Source: Streblospio benedicti (taxonomy: Eukaryota > Annelida > Polychaeta > Spionida > Spionidae). Taken from it: DNA of 64,000 bases. Under the pieces are notes generated by a model, which searched no databases, was not told where the DNA came from, and saw only the letters and a list, made by a program, of their open reading frames with translations. Shown here one piece after another: positions 22,901-29,722 of the stretch. Position 1 is the stretch's first letter, and every line of letters starts with the position of its first letter. A program made the position numbers and the translations under genes. The stretch is from assembly GCA_019095985.1 (NCBI GenBank), contig CM032661.1:4760875-4824874 (forward strand). Direction: 5' to 3'.

Positions 22901-23821
22901 CGCAACTTAATAATTTCACCTCAATGTTAAAATCATCAAAGCTCTATATGTAGACATGCCAATCCGTCAGTATGATTGACAACTCAATAAGACTTTGTAT
23001 TCATCATTTGAGCAAGCTCTGTGTTTACAAGTAGGCTACAACCAACATCGTTAATTTTCTACTGAAAATTATTTGGTCACCTATTGGTCACTAATTGGTC
23101 CGGATAGGTCATGTCACGTTGGTCACGTTTGGTCCCGGGTTTTAGTAGCTATCGTATTCATTGGACGATAGCGCTTTGAGCAGAAAAACTGAAACCCTAG
23201 CTGATCACAGGCCCAAAATCCACATACATTTTTAACAATACTATCAAGAAACGACCCAGTTCTTTCTGGAAAAAACGCAATTAGCTTACACACCTAGAGG
23301 ACTTTTTCTGTACAAAACTAATTTTTAACATATCAAACTTATTCTCTCATTTTTTTCGCTACTGTTAAAATAACCCTGATAAGTAACATTTTTGAACAAC
23401 AACCTTTAACATTTGCCTCGCACATAAAGTTTCCTATTATTGCACTGACAAAGTTGCAGTTCATTAAGTTTTCTCCCATTCTAGTTTGAAATACAATACA
23501 AAATGACCCATCCATATCTAACGAGGAGCTTTTCATTTTATAATATAGTATTTTATCTTATAAAGATTTTACCTAACAAGTAAACAAAAAAAGGACCTTT
23601 CCGATCTCAAAAGCAGAAATTTACAGCACTAACCTGTGGCACAGAGACTTCTCTGTAAACGAGTACACTGGTTTCCACGGCAACCTCTCGGGCTTGTATC
23701 CTAGCGAAGACAAGACGTGGTCACGGTCCATCTTGTCCGGTGATGTGGGGTCATTCACGTTGTCAACGGCAACTGGTGCCGGCTGCTGATTGGCCATTTT
23801 GACGTCCAGTTTCGGGGGCAT
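1745..23821 (-). CDS. Hillarin-like (kyphoscoliosis peptidase family) LIM protein, 5' part
   Basis: Eight minus-strand exons join in frame: 23634-23821, 12629-12776, 11848-11955, 10750-10890, 6699-6806, 6030-6146, 5174-5311 and 1745-1940, about 381 residues. After a 58-residue leader comes a LIM domain with zinc ligands CHRC, HAGC, a further CxxC and a final YCSQH. A basic segment, then charged coiled coil (KEEEDALYTEIFSDRKEQ; EKHAQEMLTLIARK) and an acidic tail follow. From memory this matches Drosophila Hillarin in order and wording (fly HSGCFKCVHC, EVYCSSHVPK, KEEDDLYRKF; here HAGCFKCVVC, EVYCSQHVPK, KEEEDALYTE). Family members are cytoskeletal septin or actin partners with an inactive transglutaminase-like domain. 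That domain is not visible and should lie left of position 1. All internal junctions except the first and last are phase 0. Confidence 0.78.
2054..2163. repeat. Short inverted-repeat element, TGGCAGATCCAGG family
   Basis: It starts TGGCAGATCCAGG and ends with a diverged GCGGATCTACC. Related copies are at 26300-26452 and 62773-62951, with a lone end near 60820. It is a non-autonomous element without coding capacity. Confidence 0.5.
2247..2474. repeat. Inverted-repeat element, CAGGGTCAGGATTAG family (copy 1)
   Basis: The ends are CAGGGTCAGGAATAG and CTAATCCTGACCCTG, which are inverted complements. The interior carries several TACTCGTC / GACGAGTA palindromes. Other copies are 44272-44504, 45689-45920 and a fragment at 53341-53402. 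Size, terminal repeats and lack of coding suggest a MITE. Confidence 0.75.
2475..4650. other. AT-rich intron, no gene seen
   Basis: This is part of the hillarin intron between exons 7 and 8. I see short A/T runs and a (TTCTG)n patch near 3020, but no exon, RNA or recognisable transposon. Confidence 0.5.
4655..4878. repeat. Local duplication including a copy of the exon 7 donor region
   Basis: Two related segments (4655-4720 and 4813-4878) share CACATTCACAAAATTT and CGTTCATTCAC-like blocks. Between them, 4754-4796 closely resembles 5154-5193, the 3' end of hillarin exon 7 with its donor. On the minus strand the copy reads ATCGCATGCAAG|GTAAGA against ATCGCACGCAAG|GTCAGC in the real exon. Confidence 0.6.
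4878..5083. repeat. Palindromic element, about 95-nt arms
   Basis: The left arm starts CTCATTTTGTATTTTAT and the right arm ends with its complement, ATACAAAATGAG. The centre is GGCTCTGTAGAGCC beside GGCGAAAAGCTTC. The GAAAAGCTTC next to a stem resembles the degraded ribozyme core of Penelope-type terminal repeats seen elsewhere in this window. Confidence 0.65.
5174..5311 (-). CDS. Hillarin-like exon 7 (coiled coil)
   Basis: The acceptor is TTATTGCAG|GTGGAG and the donor CGCAAG|GTCAGC, phase 0 at both ends (46 codons). It encodes VEAYFSRQREARITGLLA and MVEKHAQEMLTLIARK. The second part matches fly Hillarin's ERYETAALVDRQSSEMLELI region. Confidence 0.8.
5315..5720. repeat. Duplicated acceptor flank around an inverted-repeat insertion
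   Basis: CAATAACACACGCCGCCGAA at 5315 recurs as CAATAACACACACCGGCGAA at about 5688. Between them is an insertion with inverted ends (TATCGTAGTACT near 5360 and GGTACTACGATA near 5624) that carries the minisatellite at 5391-5520. Confidence 0.5.
5391..5520. repeat. 27-bp minisatellite, five units
   Basis: ACAATTGCATTGTGGGTATT plus about seven bases repeats every 27 nt at 5391, 5418, 5445, 5472 and 5499. The units abut with no spacers, so it is not CRISPR-like. Confidence 0.85.
5756..5902. repeat. Dispersed repeat, copy 1
   Basis: A block of about 145 bp starting TTATTCCTCATTCAGAGTG and containing CTCAACCGTCCTCTCCAAGC recurs at 33057-33203 at high identity. No end structure or coding is evident, so the family is unknown. 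Confidence 0.7.
6030..6146 (-). CDS. Hillarin-like exon 6 (coiled coil)
   Basis: The acceptor is TGTGTAG|GTGCGC and the donor CAGAAG|GTGGGT, 39 codons, phase 0. It encodes VRRLEAAIRVEREATVSELI and REREEGLQK, continuing the charged helix. Confidence 0.78.
6147..6698. other. Intron, nothing recognised
   Basis: Intron between hillarin exons 5 and 6. I see no exon, RNA gene or transposon end. Confidence 0.5.
6699..6806 (-). CDS. Hillarin-like exon 5
   Basis: The acceptor is TTATTGCAG|GATTTC and the donor GAACAG|GTGATA, 36 codons, phase 0. It encodes DFARFGVYDAQEQLERVHKE and EEDALYTEIFSDRKEQ. The acceptor and first 25 nt of this exon are the right-most unit of the tandem array at 6782-6944. Confidence 0.8.
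6782..6944. repeat. Tandem array of exon 5 start plus splice acceptor
   Basis: CGTACACGCCGAAACGCG (the complement of the exon's first codons) recurs at 6782, 6827, 6862 and 6908, each followed by GAAATCCTGCAA, i.e. TTGCAG|GATTTC on the minus strand. Only the unit at 6782 joins a full exon. On the minus strand one frame stays open across all units. Confidence 0.88.
6945..9230. other. AT-rich intron, no gene seen
   Basis: Part of the hillarin intron between exons 4 and 5. Apart from scattered A/T tracts I see no exon or mobile element. Confidence 0.5.
9231..9366. repeat. Inverted repeat with 39-nt arms
   Basis: ATCATAATTTATTAATTTGT at 9231 is matched by its complement ending at 9366; the 39-nt arms appear perfect around a 58-nt spacer. 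No ribozyme-like core is visible here. It is probably a MITE. Confidence 0.75.
9402..9581 (-). mobile_element. tRNA-derived SINE, copy 1
   Basis: On the minus strand it reads GGTATCATTCTGGTCTCACA and then GTGAGTTCGAGTCCTGCC, a B-box-like GTTCGAGTCC. It continues to CTCTCTCTCTGAGAG-like DNA. The same unit is at 56322-56500 (plus), with fragments at 58918-58980 and 59036-59101. Confidence 0.75.
9582..10749. other. Intron, weak dispersed repeat only
   Basis: Segment 9790-9890 (TAAGTAAAAATGCATTATTA, then ATGGATGGTTTATGTTG) is related to 41075-41125. Nothing else is recognised. Confidence 0.4.
10750..10890 (-). CDS. Hillarin-like exon 4
   Basis: The acceptor is CCCCCAG|GCGCTG and the donor TCGAAG|GTGAGA, 47 codons, phase 0. 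It encodes ALGVAVEEGWHYDQSGALEH and a basic tail (GGKKVKRRSTLRTSK). It is GC-rich compared with its introns. Confidence 0.78.
10951..11035. repeat. 40-bp direct tandem repeat, two units
   Basis: ACTTGGCTGTTCCAATCATG occurs at 10951 and 10991 with three substitutions per unit. Confidence 0.85.
11421..11560. repeat. Palindromic element with hammerhead-like core
   Basis: Arms of 26 nt (AAACAAGAATTCAAAGATAC near 11425 and its complement near 11531) flank a core. On the minus strand the core reads CTGAAGA, a 7-bp stem TTCTTG/CAAGAA, then GAAA (11481-11509). The core and flanks resemble the end of the Penelope-like element at 52055-53335. Confidence 0.7.
11848..11955 (-). CDS. Hillarin-like exon 3 (end of LIM, basic helix)
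   Basis: The acceptor is TCTAG|GTGTAC and the donor GCTAAG|GTGAGG, 36 codons, phase 0. It encodes VYCSQHVPKGSSHIDHESLE and then a lysine/alanine-rich helix (KQKKARAKAK). The Cys and His of YCSQH complete the second zinc site. Confidence 0.85.
11956..12628. other. Intron, nothing recognised
   Basis: Intron between hillarin exons 2 and 3. It carries a short palindromic GTCACGACTCGTGAC at about 12207 but no gene. Confidence 0.5.
12629..12776 (-). CDS. Hillarin-like exon 2 (LIM core)
   Basis: The acceptor is GTTGTAG|GTGCGG and the donor AAGGAG|GTATGT. Two bases from exon 1 complete the Arg codon, giving C-H-R-C. It encodes CGKKVYPVERVDVGELYHAG and CFKCVVCASHLTIKTFYRDT, with H-x2-C-x2-C-x2-C zinc ligands. 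Confidence 0.88.
12767..13262. repeat. Diverged repeats of the exon 2 acceptor, split by an insertion
   Basis: The minus-strand acceptor context GAGTGTTGTTGTTGTAG|GTG has related copies at 13168-13262, for example GTGCTGTAG|GTGCAGCAAG and GTTGCTGTTGGTGCGAC. The inverted-repeat element at 12811-13166 lies inside this array. Confidence 0.6.
12811..13166. mobile_element. Inverted-repeat element, AGGGTTTGACATAAG ends
   Basis: The ends AGGGTTTGACATAAG and CTTATGTCAAACCCT are perfect 15-nt inverted repeats. The interior carries repeated GGTAGACCTGTGGTCTAC palindromic blocks. No coding is seen, so it is a MITE-type element. Confidence 0.85.
13380..14625. repeat. Diverged direct duplication of about 400 bp, with a 62-bp tandem repeat
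   Basis: Blocks near 13640-13720 and 13840-13930 (AACAGGTTTTGTTTGAA; GGATGGACACCATATTTACT) recur near 14255-14320 and 14460-14600. Within the second copy, ATCCACGTGTAAAAATGAAT repeats about every 62 bp (14476-14622). Confidence 0.7.
14640..14722 (+). promoter_or_regulatory. Promoter-like patch (CCAAT boxes, YY1-like site)
   Basis: GATTGGCTG, AACCAATGAGAGCGC and GCGAAGATGGCG fall within 60 bp in a GC-richer patch on the strand opposite to hillarin. CCAAT boxes followed by AAGATGGCG are common in housekeeping promoters. It sits 150 bp upstream of the orphan exon at 14873-14971. Confidence 0.35.
14873..14971 (+). CDS. Orphan exon-like ORF
   Basis: An ATG opens a 33-codon frame (MNHAIFPAEMCPFLSRRFWT and then FSGKPAPHWTSLN) that ends exactly at a good donor, AAT|GTGAGC. 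Composition and donor suggest a real or captured first coding exon. I found no second exon and recognise no family. Confidence 0.3.
15144..15461. repeat. Direct repeat, left copy
   Basis: About 320 bp sharing AAATATCCACGTGGATAAGG and CACTTCATCTACATCTGCCA with 17142-17475. The last 200 bp are nearly identical. The pair could be a segmental duplication or the ends of an old element; no coding between them supports the latter. Confidence 0.8.
15462..17141. other. AT-rich intron with diverged internal repeats
   Basis: Blocks near 15910-16080 and 16100-16270 are similar (TATAGCA.T.TCATCTATT, then GTAAAATGGACCT). Segment 16840-17000 is a diverged relative of 20510-20660. No exon is seen. Confidence 0.4.
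17142..17475. repeat. Direct repeat, right copy
   Basis: The partner of 15144-15461, with a more diverged first 120 bp and a nearly identical remainder. Confidence 0.8.
17490..18142. repeat. Duplicated segment, left copy
   Basis: About 650 bp nearly identical to 21685-22328 (only scattered substitutions and small indels). The match ends at GCTGTCACAGT, exactly where the corrupted block begins; the other copy continues there into ordinary sequence. Confidence 0.9.
18143..20147. other. Corrupted assembly block (homopolymer runs)
   Basis: Almost every base lies in a homopolymer run of three or more, alternating A, T, G and C runs. It is unlike any sequence around it and unlike normal simple repeats. 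This is best read as failed consensus or gap filling. Reading frames here encode only F, K, P, G, L and N runs and should be ignored. Confidence 0.9.
20148..21684. other. AT-rich intron, diverged repeat only
   Basis: Segment 20510-20850 resembles 16840-17130 at modest identity, and 20180-20200 resembles 21660-21680 (AAGTTTAGTCATAAAAAG). No exon is seen. Confidence 0.45.
21685..22328. repeat. Duplicated segment, right copy
   Basis: The partner of 17490-18142. Near-identity suggests either a very recent duplication or two haplotypes placed in series. Confidence 0.9.
22661..22782 (+). repeat. Palindromic element with hammerhead-like core
   Basis: AAATTTTAATTTTACAACAT with TTTCGCC pairs with GGCGAAATATCGTGAAAC and TAAAATTT. 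On the plus strand the centre reads CTCAGAA, stem GCCTGGATAAGGC, GAAA (22738-22762), close to the CUGANGA...GAAA core. Confidence 0.65.
22783..23633. other. Intron, nothing recognised
   Basis: The right end of the 10.9 kb first hillarin intron. It includes short GGTCAC / GGTCCCGG repeats near 22380 and 23090-23140, but no gene. Confidence 0.45.
23634..23821 (-). CDS. Hillarin-like exon 1 (start and first LIM cysteine)
   Basis: It encodes MPPKLDVKMANQQPAPVAVD and, later, WKPVYSFTEKSLCHR. The donor CACAG|GTTAGT leaves two bases that join exon 2 to give Cys-His-Arg-Cys. CCTTTTCAG lies directly before the ATG, so a 5' UTR or further coding exon may exist upstream and the Met at 23821 may not be the true start. 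Confidence 0.78.
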
Positions 23822-25372
23822 CTGAAAAGGAACGGAAGTCGTGACTAAGTGCTCGTTTCATGTTCTAAACATTAACACTAATGACAGAGTAGTCAAATAA
23901 AGATGACATTGCGGGGAGTTTGTGTTTTTAGATATTTTGTTGTTAATCTTTTATTTTGCATTACACACAGTTCGAACCTGTCTTGTGTGGACACCTTAAA
24001 AAGAAGTATTGGGTGTCCACGTAAGACAGGTGTCCTTAACAGAGAGGCTCAGTTTATTTATGAAATAGAGGAAAAGATAGAATTGATGTGTGTCCACATC
24101 AGACAGGTATCTTCAAATGGAAGGTGTTCACATGCACAGAAATGTGTACATGCAGACACCTGTACAACAGACACTTGACGTATGTGGACACTTTCCACTT
24201 ATCTTAACATATGACGTATTGTCCTTACACCAATTTTCTTCCACTTCGTTTTGACCAGCAACAATTTTGAAAAGAAAATTTCCTTAGATACTGAAAATTG
24301 TTAGAAATGATTCACAATGAAATGCTGCACCAACCTGAGTTTTTTTGTGTTTCTACATAACTTGGAAAGATGTGCACACTTAGAGAAAATGTCACCATTT
24401 TCAGTCTTTATACAGTACCTATTTTTGTAAGAGGCAAATGGGCAATGATTGGAAAGATTAAAACAATCCCTATACTAGGTTAAGATTTCATATCCAATTA
24501 CTGCATAAACATCAATGGTGTTGTATAATCTCCTAAGAATTTGGATATGAAATGTGTCATGCTTTCCTTCACTGATTTAGGTCAGTGACTGTCCCATCTA
24601 CATGTATGCAAATTGCTCTTACATTTTAATTTGACATCTATCTGGTCAAAATGTGTATATTTGCACATCTAAAGTTTGAAAATGGTGAAATTTCTGTAAG
24701 TATGCATATCTTTCTCAAAACGTTTTGTGTATGTGAGGCATTTTACTTTTTATCGTTTCTCATAATTTTTAAATTAATTGTCTTAGGGATTTTTTTTTTA
24801 TCAGGCGAAAAATGTAGTGGAATAAAATTGGTGTCAGCACAATGTTGTCAGCACAAAGTATGAACATAATAATAAGCAATGTATTAGCTTGAATGATACA
24901 GCAGCATTCGTGCAAAACTAAACATGAAGACTATTTTTACATTTAGGTAATCGCATGGTAATAGGCCTTTTTTTGAAGTCAACATGATCGAACGTTTGAA
25001 ACAGGTCAATAGGTCAATATATCCAGAATCAATAATCACGCATTTTACTGCCCCATGAGACCTGCAGGTACAGGTCAGGTGACGAAAATGTAAGTTATCA
25101 TCACTGTACATTGATGCAAAAATGCTGTATATGCTCTCCAGGGATTGGAGAAAGAAAATACTACGGAAAATTATTACTTTAACAAGTATATTTAGATTTT
25201 GATAGTTAGTCAGGGTAACATTTACAACAGATCGGTATCTTCCAGCACGAACAACACTAGTGCTATATACTCTGCAGTGAGTTGAGTAACAAACCCTCAA
25301 TGTCTATGATTCATTTAAACAAGTATATTTAGAAGGATTTATGATTTATTGGACTTGGGTATATATTATTAT
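23822..25372. other. Region upstream of hillarin, mostly unassigned
   Basis: Apart from the element at 23970-24196, I see AT-rich sequence without gene signals. A hillarin 5' UTR exon may lie here. Confidence 0.4.
23970..24196. repeat. Element with GTGTCCAC...AGACAGG inverted repeats
   Basis: CCTGTCTTGTGTGGACACC (23978-23996) faces GGTGTCCACGTAAGACAGG (24012-24030). Related GTGTCCACATCAGACAGG and GTATGTGGACAC motifs follow to 24196. It looks like nested mariner-type MITE debris. Confidence 0.55.
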
Positions 25373-25375
25373 ATG

Positions 25376-25543
25376 TAATTAAGTCATTAGACGGTTACCT
25401 GGCTCCGGTGGCAGAGTGGACTAGTGAGTTAGCTTGAACTGCTAGGCGATTTGGTGCCGTATGAACGAGGGTTCAAATCCCACTACAGACTATGCGATAT
25501 AGTGCTAACCTGACTTGGAGTCATAAGTCTAATGACTTAATTA
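25376..25543 (+). mobile_element. tRNA-like sequence enclosed by 17-nt inverted repeats
   Basis: TAATTAAGTCATTAGAC (25376-25392) and its perfect complement (25527-25543) enclose a tRNA-related unit. That unit has an A-box-like GTGGCAGAGTGG and a B-box GGTTCAAATCC spaced as in a long-variable-arm tRNA. A clean acceptor stem is not visible, so it is probably a SINE or MITE rather than a working tRNA gene. Confidence 0.6.
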
Positions 25544-26299
25544 TATATAATAACTATATCTATATTTAATAGTTAGTCAAGGTCACTTTTATGAAAGGTC
25601 ATAATCTTCCTGAACAAGCAATACTCTTTCTACTCTATTGTGATTATTCAGTATATCTTAGCACACGCTGCTAGAATGTTCACATGCATGGTTTAAAAAA
25701 TATATATATCAAAAAGATCAATCATAATGACAGAAACTAACTACCACTGTATTTTCAACTGTATCCAAAATAACAACTGTTATCTTTACGAATTGACACA
25801 ACCAAATTTAATTCATTCAAATAGCAATATAAACAAAAAAAAGAAAACTCAATGTTTGCCTGACGGAAGCAGTCGATAAAGAATACTACCTGTAATAATA
25901 TCAACAAAGAAGCACAAAGTACTTACTTTCATCAACGACTCTTGATCATATTATTGATAAGATTCGCATGTAAATGGCAATATCATTTCTTGTCACAATT
26001 TTGAATTTGAACAACTGATGAACTAAACGATTTGCATCTGATGGTTTTTACCATTGATTTTTAAGTTGAGCAATACATGTTTACTGCCATGAGCTCATGC
26101 TTTTATTTGAATTGATTTGCTTTCATTATTTGTTTTCTATTTTTCACTGACACATCTTTTAATGGCCTGATTTTAGTTATTTGATTATTGACTTCAATAA
26201 AGCATTGCGATTATTTTGTTGAAGCATTGTGAAAATTGTATCATATAATAAGTCAATTTCTTTTCTGCTTGATGTAAAAGATGAGCACACACATGTACA
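25544..26299. other. AT-rich intergenic DNA, nothing recognised
   Basis: No exon, RNA or element end seen. Confidence 0.5.
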
Positions 26300-26452
26300 T
26301 GGACAGATCCAGATGGGGGGAGGGGGCAGGTCCCACTTTTTCCATCCCAAAAATTTAATTTTCATGGCATTTTTGGCATGTCCACAAACTTTCAAATATA
26401 CAGAACCCATAGTGATAGCGCCCACCCTTTTCCAAAAACCTGGATCTGCCCA
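26300..26452. repeat. Inverted-repeat element, TGGACAGATCCAG family
   Basis: Begins TGGACAGATCCAGATGGGGG and ends CCTGGATCTGCCCA. Same family as 2054-2163 and 62773-62951; MITE-like. Confidence 0.7.
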
Positions 26453-28820
26453 TGAATACATATCTAGACCCTGAAGTTTAAGATTTAAGTTAAGTCTATT
26501 CAAACAAAAAAAACAACTCACATTTAGAATTCATTTGCAACTCACTTCAAAATGAGCAAATAAGTTTCTTTAAAAACAGAACAAAAACCTCTTCGTCTTT
26601 TGCTTAAATCAGTGATTATAGTAGTGTTCACAACATATAATTGAATAACGCACCTCGGGCAATATACACTTCTGACAGGTTTAAAGCTTACAAACTTCAA
26701 ACGTTGAAATCTGCATCTTACAGTTGCTACTTAAAAAAAAATATCGCTGCCAAGTGCCTTATATTATGGACTACTGCAGTGTACCTATACAGATACATAT
26801 ATCTTCATTGCCTATTATATTCTATCATATTGCATTCTGGGGTGGGGGTAGGGACTGTGGAAGTGAGGGTATATAGAATATTTACTATACAAATATGATT
26901 CTTATTGATGTATGAATACTTTTCTAAGGCATGGAAGGGAGGAAGGGCTTTATAGAATATTTATTATACAAATACTATTCTTAATGGTATATAAATTCTA
27001 TTTTAACATCAATAAGCAATAATGTATAGTAAACACTGTATATATATACCCCCCCCCACACACACACACCTCATTGTTAAAACTAAACATAGGATCTTAC
27101 CTTGTTTATCACACTGTTGTAATACAATAATACAAGAGCCACCAATTATCAGTAATCAGGAAAAGCAGGGTTATTTTCTACAAGCAATTCTGTTAACATG
27201 CTCACTAGATTTAGGATTGTTAGTTTATCTGCTCAACGAAATCCAATAACTGGTAACGTCCAGTATATAAAAATAGCACATAAAAATATGAATGAATCAC
27301 CGAAATAAGGATAACATCCAATTCTATCCTGGCTGCTGCTCAATTTGTGCTATTTCAATATACAATATATTTAGACGCAAACTAATTATTCCTTTATTAA
27401 TGTATACGTTGTAAAAAACATGATATAATCATAGCTGTATTTACAAATGAGATAGTAAATAAGAATCATCCAATCAGAATGCACGAAACTTGACAGAGTC
27501 CGAGTTATCCTTAAATAGGTTGTTTCACCTGTGCCGATACTTGGTTTAGTGAAGCGATTCACCTTATAAGGTCTTATTATCACAGGGTTAAAGCTGTTTC
27601 AGCGAATTACCATTTCAGCTTTGATGACTGTTTTGAGTTGGAGAGAAAACTACATGGTAATGCACACATGCATTAGCTAAATTATCAAATAATGCAACCA
27701 AAATAACAAATAGAAAACGGGAAAGAAAATATTAGTTTTGAATACAAAAGTTCTAGTATTCATACCGTATCTGGGGGGAATTTTAACACAAATGATAGTT
27801 ATGTTCATCATCTGAAACAGGTAAACAGTTTCAGCCCAGTGAATAGTGCATATATAATTTATGTTAATGATATTTACAACCACATGGCTTAAACTGATTT
27901 GTTGTACATATATATGATTTTAACATCTGTATGAATTTCTTACAACAAACGAGTCCATATAAAATTGTCTTATTATATTTATTATGACATTCTCCTTACA
28001 ATTTGAATATCTTTCTTCAAATACAATAAATCTTGACACCCAGTAATTACACATCATTAGCAAACAATACACTCAAGTTATGATAAATGATTCCATAAGA
28101 ACAAAGATTTTTTGTAATACATAAGAAAAGCACCATTCATCCAATACATGTAAATCCATACATTTTCCAATCATACACATCATCTTTCCTCTTATCAATG
28201 AAAAAAGTCATATTTGCAAACAAATTTTCAATTTCATTTTAACAAACATTGGCACATGATTTTGTTGTATGCATATTTCATTTTCATTTTAAAAGTTACA
28301 TTTAAATATCATCTCTTTCATATTTAGAATAATTAATACTATGATCTTTATAACTGTAAAGATGGATATTTAAGAAAAATAATAAAATATTAGCAATCAG
28401 CAACTGTTAATAAAATACATTTACTGAATCCATTAGGTAAAATTCATGGATGTGAATATTATGCCATTCTCTAATAAAATTTAAATACTTATAATTCTTT
28501 CAAGAATCACAGTATATGTGGAGGTAATACTGGTGAATTGCTGAGAAAAAATCCCCTCTATTTAAATTACCTACGTATTTTATGATTTTTTTTTTTTTTA
28601 AAGTCCTATAGCACAGCAAATCTTAATACATAACTGTACACGACGATATTGAGATTAAAATAGTCCACACAAAATAGTGTTTACATCGACACACTGTTGA
28701 TAAAACATTGTTGCGTAGAAATGTTGAATTTAGCTTTAAATGCACTGTAAATATTTTTTCAAACTTTATCACACACATTATTGTTAACTACTTGCATTCC
28801 TTCCATTCTGATTATATTTT
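26453..28820. other. AT-rich intergenic DNA
   Basis: Contains a short C-run plus (CA)n patch at about 27048-27072 and AT-rich sequence otherwise. The part next to 28821 is presumably the 3' UTR of the small gene on the minus strand. No other gene is seen. Confidence 0.45.
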
Positions 28821-28898
28821 CTATTTGTCCTTTTTGAACTGTTCTAAGTATTCGTTCACTCTTTTTATCAACTCGGCCGGTTCATCCACTTTAGGGAG
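28821..28898 (-). CDS. STMP1-like exon 3
   Basis: Acceptor TTTTTTCAG|CTCCCT; 25 codons plus TAG. Encodes the charged tail. Confidence 0.65.
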   Translation of the reverse strand, partial: LPKVDEPAELIKRVNEYLEQFKKDK

Positions 28899-29722
28899 CT
28901 GAAAAAAGTGAATAATTGTTACTAAACAGGCATGGATTTGCATCTACATTTTTTATAAAATCTGGCTTTCTATAATAAAAAATCATATCAACTAAAAAAT
29001 TACTAGTTAAAAAAAGCTGACGTTACAATTATGTCATTGAAATAATTCAAACTCAAATAAAACAAGTGATATCCTAGATTGTTTTTTCCTTAAGTAGGCT
29101 TAACCAGTCCACCTTAAAATTTAGGCTTGTGAATTATCATTTCAAGCAGACGAAATGGTCAAGTGAAACTTTTCAGTTTACCCAGTCATTAGACTTGTAG
29201 GGCTAGATACTCGCGCCATCATTTGGACACAGGTTTCCAAATCCACACGTCACCAAAATAATAGTGTTTGTTTGAAATCATGGACATTGAAATGACGGAA
29301 CGTGCATCTACCACCAAAGTGGAGTACAATGTATACCGCTACCAATTGTTTGACCATTAAGATGTACCGCCAACCATATCATTATATACAGAAGCACGCT
29401 TCAAGGGTAACTTGTGATTGCATTGAAAGAAGAGTACCTGGTAATGTTGATCAGCATAAACACCAATGTAAATGCCAACAGAGAACAGCACCAGCTGTAA
29501 ATAGAGCATAAAAAGTACATAAAAATATGTTATACATTTGGCATGCAAGCAAATCATAAAGAGTTCAAATTAAACTATCCATAACACAAGTCTTTTACAC
29601 AATGAAGACTGTCAGTGAAGTCATGATCATGATGATTAAATAAGCATCTCATTGTTGAGTTTTTGACATTGAAAAAGCAAAATTCAGAAAACTGTCAAAC
29701 TTACCTTTTGGAAAAACGCCAT
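28821..29722 (-). CDS. STMP1-like 50-residue membrane micropeptide
   Basis: Three minus-strand exons (29705-29722, 29438-29494, 28821-28898), all phase 0, give a 50-residue protein. It starts MAFFQKLVLFSVGIYIGVYA, continues DQHYQ, then LPKVDEPAELIKRVNEYLEQ, and ends FKKDK. Residues 6-20 form one hydrophobic helix, followed by an amphipathic charged tail. From memory this resembles STMP1, a mitochondrial inner-membrane micropeptide (GxYxAQ.Y..P then a Lys/Glu helix), which has been linked to respiratory chain function. Identity is modest, so the assignment rests on size, topology and the Y.AD.HY..P motif. It lies about 1.3 kb downstream of NDUFAF6 on the same strand. Confidence 0.6.
29438..29494 (-). 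CDS. STMP1-like exon 2
   Basis: Acceptor ATTTACAG|CTGGTG, donor TACCAG|GTACTC, 19 codons. Encodes most of the membrane helix. Confidence 0.65.
29705..29722 (-). CDS. STMP1-like exon 1 (six codons)
   Basis: ATGGCGTTTTTCCAAAAG ends at a consensus GTAAGT donor. Only 18 coding bases. Confidence 0.65.

Noticed and set aside
25390-25492. Functional tRNA gene
   Set aside because: A- and B-box-like motifs are present, but I could not fold a complete acceptor stem and anticodon arm, and it is enclosed in transposon-like inverted repeats.
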